Shown here one piece after another: positions 57,682 through 64,000 of a stretch of DNA of 64,000 nucleotides; the first letter of the stretch is position 1, and each line of letters opens with the position of its first letter. The notes under the pieces are model-generated. The model made no database searches. It saw only the letters and a program-made list of their open reading frames with translations, and was not told where the DNA came from. The DNA is from HR10 sp964615335 (GTDB lineage Bacteria > Acidobacteriota > Blastocatellia > HR10), in NCBI GenBank assembly GCA_964615335.1, contig CAZTMT010000002.1, forward strand, positions 124,001-188,000. The letters are read 5' to 3'. Position numbers and translations under genes: made by a program.

Positions 57682-57842
57682 GAACGATTTCCAAAAACCT
57701 GGAAATGCCTTCCGAATTTTCGGAAAAAGGACGGATTCGAGGCACGGAGATCCTGGGAGCCCTCCTGCGCGATCCGCAATCTTTTGAATCAGTTAGGGAT
57801 GCCGGGGCAGACGAGCATTTTGTGGAACAGCTTTTGCTTTAA
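57669..57842 (+). CDS. Possible small ORF between symporter and TonB receptor
   Basis: 57 aa, starting inside the symporter's last codons after AGGAGGAG and ending with FVEQLLL. No family recognised and no signal. It may be a real coupled small gene, or the remains of a longer one. Upstream signal is good; coding evidence is thin. Confidence 0.3.
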
Positions 57843-58016
57843 AAACAGCGGAAGCCTCCCCCGCAGCGGCCTTCCGCAAGAGGAGGACCGAGGGCGGGAG
57901 GATCAGATCTTTGTCAGCCAGAGAATCCCCGACCCTGAGGATCTTCGCGTCCGGGCCAGTACGGCTGGGCGAGATCCCGGCGGTCCGGGTGACGAAAAAC
58001 TGTGGAGGAACGAGCC
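57843..58016. other. Leader of the TonB receptor gene
   Basis: If the 57-aa ORF is not real, the gap from 57682 is 335 bp. It holds an imperfect hairpin (GCGGAAG with CTTCCGC around 57848-57879) without a U-run, and no recognisable promoter. Nothing else was seen. Confidence 0.3.
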
Positions 58017-61000
58017 ATGAGGAGATACATTGCGACTCTTTTGCTGCTTCCCTTAGTGCTGGGCGTCTCGATGACCTTCGGTCAGGGGACGACCTCGCGG
58101 GTCACCGGGGTCGTGACCGATCCGACCGGGGCTGTCGTCCCGGACGCTGTGGTCACGCTCACCCATGAAGCCACGCGCGTCTCCTATACGACGCGCACGA
58201 CCTCAGCCGGAACCTACGTTTTCGATTCGATCCCGATCGGAAGCTACACGGTGACGGTGGAGAAAGAAGGTTTCAAGAAGTTCGTCTCGACAGGAAACGT
58301 CCTGACCATTGGGCAGCCGATGACTGTCAATGTGAAGCTGGAAGTAGGTCAGATTGCCGAGGCTGTAGAGGTCACTGGAGCGGCTGAGCTGGTTCAGACG
58401 AGCACGTCGGGGAATTTCGGCAACCTCGTCACCCAGCAAGCCATCGTGAATCTGCCGATCGTGGGTGTGCGCGGGCGCAATCCTTTGAATTTCGTCCTCT
58501 TCCAACCGGGCGTGGTCTCCGGAGCAAACACGGGGGGAGGAGTTCATGTGCACGGCTCGCGAGATCGCGCGTGGAATTTCACGCTCGATGGCATTGACAT
58601 CAATGAGACGAGCGCAGGAGGATCGAACTTCTCGCCCCTGCGCACGAATCCCGACACGCTGGCGGAATTCCGCGTCCTGACGAGCAATTTCACGGCGGAG
58701 TTCGGGCGCAACAGCGGCGGACAGGTCACGATGGTGACGCGCTCGGGCACCAATGAATTCCACGGGACGCTCTTTTGGTTCTATCAGACGCCGCGACTAC
58801 ACGCCAACGAGTACGAGAACAACATCAACAATCAGCCGAAGCGCCAGTTCGTGCAACACATCCCGGGATTCAGTCTGGGCGGTCCGATCATCCGGAACAA
58901 GACCTTCTTCTTCACGAACCTTCAGGTCCTGCGCACGCGCGAGACGCGCGTCGTCACGAGCACGGTCTACACGGCCGAAGCACGACGCGGCCTCTTCCGC
59001 TATGTCCGAGGGGGGCGGAATCTGCCCGCAGGTGTTCCCGGAGCCTCGGTGGATTTCAACGGGAACCCGCTGCCGGGCGTGAATATCGGCGTCTATGACA
59101 TCGCCGCTAACGATCCGGCCGGATATGGATTGGATCCGACGATCAAGCGCTTGATCGATCTGACACCCCTGCCCAATAACTTCACTGTGGGAGACGGGCT
59201 GAACGTCGCCGGATTCACCTGGTCGCCGATTCAGCGCGAGAAGCAAGAGGATTTCGTCCTGCGCATTGACCATGTCTTCAACGAGCGACACACGCTCTTC
59301 GGGCGCTGGGCACATGGCCGTCAGGACACATTCGGAGACTTCGCCAACAGCGGATGGGCGCGCTTCCCCAACACACCGCGCTTTGTGGATACGACGCGCG
59401 ATCCGCGGAATCTGGCAATCGGGTGGCGCTGGGTACCCACTTCTCGCATGACGAACGAACTCGTCCTCGGGCTGAACCGATTCACCTTCAGCTTCAACAA
59501 TCCGGATCCGAATCCGCAGACGCCGCCCTTCGTTCTGAACAACGTGACGACGCCGCTTCCAGGCACGGACCCCTTCTTCTATAACGCGCGCGCGCTGACG
59601 ACTTATCAGCTCGTGAACAATTTCACCTATGTGCGCGGAGCGCACACGTTCAAGGCCGGCATCAACTTCCGCTATCAGCGTCACATTGATCGGCGGACCT
59701 CAGTGGCCGGATTGAACACGCGCCTCTCGGCCGACTTGAGCACGACGGTGAACACGGTGGATCCGGTCGCCTTCCGATTGCCGGCGGACATCAACACAAC
59801 GTTCGATCGCCCGCGTCTGCAAAGTGCGATCAATGATCTGCTCGGTCGCGTGGGGACGATCAGCCGGGCCTTTGTCGCCATCAGCGACGATCAGTACGGG
59901 CCTCCGGGCACGACCTTCAGCTTCGATGCGCGATATCCCGAATACGACTTCTACTGGCAGGACACCTGGAGGGTCCGCCCCAATCTGACGCTGGATCTGG
60001 GCCTGCGCTGGGAGATCAAGCTCTCGCCGAGCGATCCGCGCGATCGTATCTTGCGTCCTGAGCGTCCGATCGTGCTCGGCGCGCCAGCCGGCAATACGAT
60101 CCGCTGGGTGAAGGGCGAGCTGTATGACGACGACTGGAACAACTTCGGCCCGACGATCGGCTTCGCCTGGGATCCTTTCGGCACGGGGAAGACTTCGATT
60201 CGAGCCAACTATCGCCTGGCCTACGATCGCGTGCCGACCTTCCTCTTCTCGTCCTTCATCTTCCCCACGCTGCCGGGGATGACGCTGCCGGTAATCAATC
60301 AGGAGTTCGGGCAGCGCGGCGGACGCATTCGCGATGGTCTTCCGGCTCTGGCCCCTCCGGCCGGCCTGACCCCGGCTCAATTGCGGCAGCCAGCCCCCTT
60401 CTCGACGGCCAGCATTCACGTCGTGGATCCCAGCATGCGTTCGCCGAAGACGAACATGTGGGGTCTGAGCATCCAGCGCGAACTGGCCTGGAAGACCGTA
60501 CTGGAACTCAACTACATCGGCCGTCGTGGGGTCGGCCTGCTGGGCGCGTACAACATCAATCAGGCGGAGATCTTCGCGAACGGCTTCCTGGAAGCCTTCC
60601 GGATCGTGCAGGCGGGTGGGGAGAGCGATCTCCTCAATCGCCTTCTGGAACGCGATTCGCGACGGCGATCCGGGGAGACGGGATCGCAAACGGTGCGACG
60701 GCTCTTCGCCTCGACACTGAACCTGAACTCGGTGGCGGCTCTGGCGGCCTCTCTCGCAACGCGTACCGAGGGCGGGCAACCCCTGGTCGTCGCGAGCGGA
60801 TTCAGCCCCTTCTTCTTCTTCCCCTTCCCCCAGTTCTCGGGGGGCCTGGTCGTCCTCGATAGCAACGACTTCTCGACCTATCACGCCTTTGAGGCGCAAA
60901 TCTCGCGACAGCTCAGCCGAGGCTTGAGCTTCCAGTTCAGCTACACCTTCGCCAAGTCGCTCGACACGCGCTCCTTCGATCCGACCTTCACAACGGCAGC

Positions 61001-61649
61001 TACTGGGACAGCTCAATCAGCTTCTAGCACTCCCTTCGATCTGCGCAACCGCCGGTTGAACTACGCCCGATCGGACTTCGATCGTCGGCATGCCTTCCAG
61101 GGATACTGGACCTGGGATCTCCCCTTCGGCTTGGGACAGCGGTGGGGCTCGAACTGGCATCCCATCCTGAACCACATCGCCGGGGGATGGCAGCTCGCAG
61201 GCATCTTGATTTGGCGCTCGGGCCGCCCCTTCACCGTTTACTCCGGAGCCAATACGGTGAGCAACGTCGTTTCCTCTCCGGCTAACTGCGACGGCTGCAC
61301 ACCGGATATGGGGCGTTTGATTCTCGACCCCAGTGCCGGAACCCTCTTCTTCTTCGATGCCTCCCAGCGCGGGCGCTTCTCAATCCCGGCTCCCGGGCAG
61401 CTCGGGAATACAGGGCGCAATTTCTTCACGGGGCCGTCCTTCTTCACTCTCGATCTCACCCTCGGGAAGCAATTCCGTATCACCGAACGGCACAATCTCC
61501 AATTCCGGCTGGAGATGCAAAACGCGACGAACACGCCCTCGTTCGGATTCCCCACGGCGGTCGTCACAAGCTCGGTCTTCGGGCGCGTGAGGGATAGTGT
61601 GGTCAGCACCTCGCGGAAGATGCAGCTCGCGCTGAAGTATAACTTCTGA
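58017..61649 (+). CDS. TonB-dependent receptor with carboxypeptidase-regulatory domain (Oar-like)
   Basis: 1210 aa. A signal peptide covers about residues 1-25. A CarboxypepD_reg fold follows (VTDPTGAVVPDAVVTLTHEA, YVFDSIPIGSYTVTVEKEGF), then a plug domain (FTLDGIDINETS, TAEFGRNSGGQVTMVTRSG) and a long barrel with many aromatic strands that ends in Phe, as BamA substrates do. Such proteins import oligosaccharides or peptides across the outer membrane and are expanded in Acidobacteriota. The ATG at 58017 has GTGGAGGAA upstream. It closes the LysR-side cluster and could take up the substrate that the symporters and kinase handle. Confidence 0.92.
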   Translation: MRRYIATLLLLPLVLGVSMTFGQGTTSRVTGVVTDPTGAVVPDAVVTLTHEATRVSYTTRTTSAGTYVFDSIPIGSYTVTVEKEGFKKFVSTGNVLTIGQPMTVNVKLEVGQIAEAVEVTGAAELVQTSTSGNFGNLVTQQAIVNLPIVGVRGRNPLNFVLFQPGVVSGANTGGGVHVHGSRDRAWNFTLDGIDINETSAGGSNFSPLRTNPDTLAEFRVLTSNFTAEFGRNSGGQVTMVTRSGTNEFHGTLFWFYQTPRLHANEYENNINNQPKRQFVQHIPGFSLGGPIIRNKTFFFTNLQVLRTRETRVVTSTVYTAEARRGLFRYVRGGRNLPAGVPGASVDFNGNPLPGVNIGVYDIAANDPAGYGLDPTIKRLIDLTPLPNNFTVGDGLNVAGFTWSPIQREKQEDFVLRIDHVFNERHTLFGRWAHGRQDTFGDFANSGWARFPNTPRFVDTTRDPRNLAIGWRWVPTSRMTNELVLGLNRFTFSFNNPDPNPQTPPFVLNNVTTPLPGTDPFFYNARALTTYQLVNNFTYVRGAHTFKAGINFRYQRHIDRRTSVAGLNTRLSADLSTTVNTVDPVAFRLPADINTTFDRPRLQSAINDLLGRVGTISRAFVAISDDQYGPPGTTFSFDARYPEYDFYWQDTWRVRPNLTLDLGLRWEIKLSPSDPRDRILRPERPIVLGAPAGNTIRWVKGELYDDDWNNFGPTIGFAWDPFGTGKTSIRANYRLAYDRVPTFLFSSFIFPTLPGMTLPVINQEFGQRGGRIRDGLPALAPPAGLTPAQLRQPAPFSTASIHVVDPSMRSPKTNMWGLSIQRELAWKTVLELNYIGRRGVGLLGAYNINQAEIFANGFLEAFRIVQAGGESDLLNRLLERDSRRRSGETGSQTVRRLFASTLNLNSVAALAASLATRTEGGQPLVVASGFSPFFFFPFPQFSGGLVVLDSNDFSTYHAFEAQISRQLSRGLSFQFSYTFAKSLDTRSFDPTFTTAATGTAQSASSTPFDLRNRRLNYARSDFDRRHAFQGYWTWDLPFGLGQRWGSNWHPILNHIAGGWQLAGILIWRSGRPFTVYSGANTVSNVVSSPANCDGCTPDMGRLILDPSAGTLFFFDASQRGRFSIPAPGQLGNTGRNFFTGPSFFTLDLTLGKQFRITERHNLQFRLEMQNATNTPSFGFPTAVVTSSVFGRVRDSVVSTSRKMQLALKYNF

Positions 61650-61657
61650 TCCTCCGG

Positions 61658-61702
61658 GCGCGGGAGGGAGCGCCCGAGTGCCCTTCCTCCCGCGCTCCTT
61701 TT
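61658..61702 (+). terminator. Terminator after the TonB receptor
   Basis: GCGCGGGAGG pairs perfectly with CCTCCCGCGC (61686-61695), followed after TCC by TTTT. It starts 9 bp after the receptor stop. Confidence 0.65.
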
Positions 61703-61804
61703 GCGTTCTACGACCCTTCGGGATCTCCCTCACTACTCCGTCCTCCTGTATAATTTTCTTCTTTGTGCGCAGAAACCGTCGGGGAATTGCGCGAGGTTCG
61801 GGCT

Positions 61805-62722
61805 ATGGAGAAATCAAAGGACATTCTCGTGCGAGCGACAGCCTGCGAGGGAATGGTCCGATGTGTCGCCGCTGTCACTACACAGCTTGTGGACGAAGCA
61901 AGTCAGCGACATCGGGCTTCGCCGACCGTCTCGGCTGCGCTCGGACGGACGCTGACGGCGGGCATACTCCTGGGCGGCCTTCTGAAAGATACCGAGAAAG
62001 TGACGATCCTCTTCCAGTGCACCGGGCCCATTGGAGGCATCACGGTCGAGGCCGATGCCCAAGGGAATGTCCGCGGATACGTGAAAAATCCCCAGATAGA
62101 CCTGCCTCTGACAGAGAAGAAGAAATTCGACGTCCGGGGCGCTGTCGGCGAAGGCATGCTTTACGTTTTGCGCGAGGCTGATTACTATCGCACGGGACTC
62201 TTTCGCGAGCCGTACTGCGGCTCCGTCCCAATCATCTCGGGAGAGATCGCCGAAGACATCGCATACTATCTCACCCAGTCCGAGCAAATCCCCTCGGCCG
62301 TCTCTCTGGGCGTCTTTGTCCTGCCCGATGACGCGCGCGCCTTTCGGGTGGAAGCGGCCGGAGGATTCCTCATTCAAACATTCCCTGGCGTCTCCAGGGA
62401 GATTCTGCAGGACCTGGAGACCTCGCTGCTCAACACTCCCTATGTCACGGAGATGATCCGCCAGGGGATGGGGCCTCGGGAGATCTTACAAACGGCGCTG
62501 GGTGACTATCACCTGGAGATCCTCGAAGAGAAAGAGGTGCGCTTTTCGTGCACGTGCTCCCGAGAACGCGCGCGGCGCATTCTCGCGGCCTTAGGAGCTG
62601 CGGAAGTGCAGAGCTTGCTCCAGGAACAAGGGGGAGCGGAGCTTGCTTGCCACTTCTGCCGAGCCTCCTATCACTTCGACGCCGAAGACCTTCGGGAGCT
62701 TCTTTCGGAGAACATCCACTAG
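61805..62722 (+). CDS. hslO: Redox-regulated chaperone Hsp33
   Basis: 305 aa. The substrate-binding domain has VRATACEGMVRCVAA and TGPIGGITVEADAQGNVRGYV. The C-terminal redox switch has C-T-C in FSCTCSRERA and C-H-F-C about 30 residues later, the zinc-binding pair that forms disulfides under oxidative stress and activates holdase function. The ATG at 61805 follows GAGGTT and the MEKSKDI start. A TATAAT at 61749-61754 with no clear -35 lies 50 bp before it. Confidence 0.95.
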   Translation: MEKSKDILVRATACEGMVRCVAAVTTQLVDEASQRHRASPTVSAALGRTLTAGILLGGLLKDTEKVTILFQCTGPIGGITVEADAQGNVRGYVKNPQIDLPLTEKKKFDVRGAVGEGMLYVLREADYYRTGLFREPYCGSVPIISGEIAEDIAYYLTQSEQIPSAVSLGVFVLPDDARAFRVEAAGGFLIQTFPGVSREILQDLETSLLNTPYVTEMIRQGMGPREILQTALGDYHLEILEEKEVRFSCTCSRERARRILAALGAAEVQSLLQEQGGAELACHFCRASYHFDAEDLRELLSENIH

Positions 62723-62762
62723 AAGTCATCACCTCAGAGAGCCCACGAAGTGGGCGACAGAA

Positions 62763-62960
62763 AATAGCCTGGGGCGCGAGCCCCAGGAAACCGCGCCCCC
62801 CCCAATTTTCCCCCCGAAGCCCCCGAAGGGAGCGACACACAGGGTCGCCCCCTAACAGGTTCAGCTCACGTCCCTACGTGCTGCCCGCACGAGCGGGCTC
62901 AGGTGGAGAGATGGGGCGACATTGTCCCTGGATCCCGCCGCCGCTTCGCCCCAGGCTATT
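62763..62960. repeat. REPIN/MITE-like palindromic element
   Basis: A 14-bp motif AATAGCCTGGGGCG at 62763 recurs perfectly inverted at 62947-62960, about 170 bp away. Each end and the interior hold short palindromes: CCTGGGGC-GCGA-GCCCCAGG (62768-62787), GCCCGC-ACGA-GCGGGC (62887-62902), and GCCCAC-GAA-GTGGGC just outside the left end (62739-62753). There is no ORF inside. The layout fits two inverted REP units, the type moved by RAYT transposases. It fills most of the gap between hslO and the MFS gene. Confidence 0.65.
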
Positions 62961-63012
62961 CTCTATCGCCGGGATCTTTCGTCTGGCTGAGGGCGCAAGG
63001 AGATCATGGCTT

Positions 63013-64000
63013 CTAGCTCAACTGCAGGATCTCCCGCCAAGAGAAGGCCAATCCCGAGATGAATCCGGTGATCAGGATCCCCCCCAGGGCCAGCGCGCGC
63101 GGCGCGCCCAGCAGCTCGGCTAACGACCCCATCAGGAGGTTCCCCACCGGCAGAAGCCCCATGAACGAAAGCGTATACATGCTCATGACGCGACCGCGCA
63201 CATGAGCTGAGACGGCGGTTTGCAAGAGTGTGTTGATGGTCGCCACAGTGCTGACCATCGCCCACCCGTCAACGAAGAGGAAAAAGAGCGAGAGGGAAAA
63301 AGACGGTGAGAGGGCGAAACCGAATGTGGACAGACCGAAGACAATACCTCCGAAGACAGCCAGCATCCCCTTGAAGCGGAAATCTCCCAGGCGAGCAAGC
63401 CAGAAAGCGCCCAGGACCGCCCCCAGTCCACTGGCCGCCATGAGATACCCCAGGCCCGTCGCTCCCCGACCGTAGATATCGCGAGCGAAGATGGGCAGAA
63501 GCGTGATGTAGGGTAAGCCGAAGAGGCTGATCGCAGCGACAATCAGGAGCAGACGAAAGACAGCCCGCTGCGCGCGCACGTACCGGAGTCCTTCCAGAAG
63601 CCCCCCCCCAGAGCGAGGAGGGGCGATCGGTCGCCTGCGGGTGATCGCCGATCCTCCGAATGCGAAGAAGCGCATAGATCAGGGCCAGAAAGCTCACGGC
63701 ATTGAGATAAAAGCATCCGGCCACGCCTATGGCCCCGACGGCGAAGCCGGCCAGTGTTGGCCCGATGACGCGCGAGAGATTGAATTGAATCGAGTTCAAA
63801 GCGATCGCATTCATCACGTCCTCGGGCTCCACCAGATCGCGAATCATCGCCTGATATGTGGGCAGGGTCAGAGCCGTGGCGATTCCCGCCAAAAGAGCGA
63901 GGACGAGAATATGCCCGATCGTCACGACGCCCAGCGACACCAGCACCCCAAGCTGTAGCGCGAGCCCCCCAAGTACGGCTTGAGTCGCCAGCAAGAGTTT
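63013..64000 (-). pseudogene. MFS transporter, frameshifted, 5' end beyond window
   Basis: The upstream half (63610-64000, running off the edge) encodes TM helices such as GIATALTLPTYQAMIRDLV and FNLSRVIGPTLAGFAVGA, the EntS-like MFS start. The downstream half (63013-63600) continues in another frame with LLEGLRYVRAQRAVFRLLL and AASGLGAVLGAFWLARLGD. Both halves are intact and abut at a run of nine C (63601-63609); a run of eight would restore one frame through GGLLEGLRYV. It is either an assembly error, a genuine disruption, or slippage. Related proteins export siderophores or drugs. Confidence 0.8.

Overview
The window reads as chromosomal DNA of a G+C-rich Gram-negative bacterium, most probably an Acidobacteriota member (Blastocatellia-like). 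The pointers are an Oar-type TonB-dependent receptor with an N-terminal carboxypeptidase-regulatory domain, a Ser/Thr kinase fused to a TolB-like propeller, a propeller-amidohydrolase fusion, a membrane-bound EtfD-like Fe-S protein, and a fused ADP-forming acyl-CoA synthetase. The taxon is inferred from gene content only. No rRNA, tRNA, CRISPR array, prophage or complete insertion sequence was seen.

Layout. 1-7.3 kb: a lipoate-ligase-like fragment, an EtfD-like quinone oxidoreductase, a short TauE/SafE protein, an exported methyltransferase, an APC permease and a COG3044 ATPase. 7.5-16.3 kb is a nitrogen block: gltB plus a 65-aa ORF behind a near-perfect sigma-54 promoter, then divergently amt, a small membrane protein and a porin behind a long structured leader. 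16.6-25.0 kb is a minus-strand run (2OG-Fe(II) oxygenase, ADP-forming acyl-CoA synthetase, M28 peptidase, APC permease, panB, panC). 25.1-30.7 kb holds two amidohydrolases and a flavin reductase. 30.8-35.9 kb is a dapB-dapA-dapD-murB-murA unit that makes lysine/DAP and the first peptidoglycan precursors. It is preceded by a ~200-nt structured leader with its own promoter, a possible antiterminator helix and an intrinsic terminator. 35.9-43.7 kb holds a penicillin acylase and a signalling operon (kinase, Cys-rich small protein, GAF sigma-54 activator). 43.9-50.7 kb holds a Tat-signal small protein with an amidase, a YbaK-type deacylase, a DinG-like helicase, glyA and a LysR regulator. 50.8-61.6 kb is a plus-strand cluster divergent from that LysR gene: SIS protein, BadF/NAGK-type kinase, LysA-like decarboxylase, two sodium:solute symporters and a TonB-dependent receptor. 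The window ends with hslO, a REPIN-like palindromic element and a frameshifted MFS gene that runs off the right edge.

How it fits together. Many genes serve capture and breakdown of peptides and amides (peptidase, D-aminoacylase, penicillin acylase, amidase, permeases). Others assimilate ammonium (amt, gltB) and build lysine, peptidoglycan and pantothenate. The most interesting candidates are the dapB leader RNA, the SIS/kinase/decarboxylase/symporter cluster, the kinase-Cys-rich-sigma-54 operon, and a MurA with Asp in place of the fosfomycin-target Cys.
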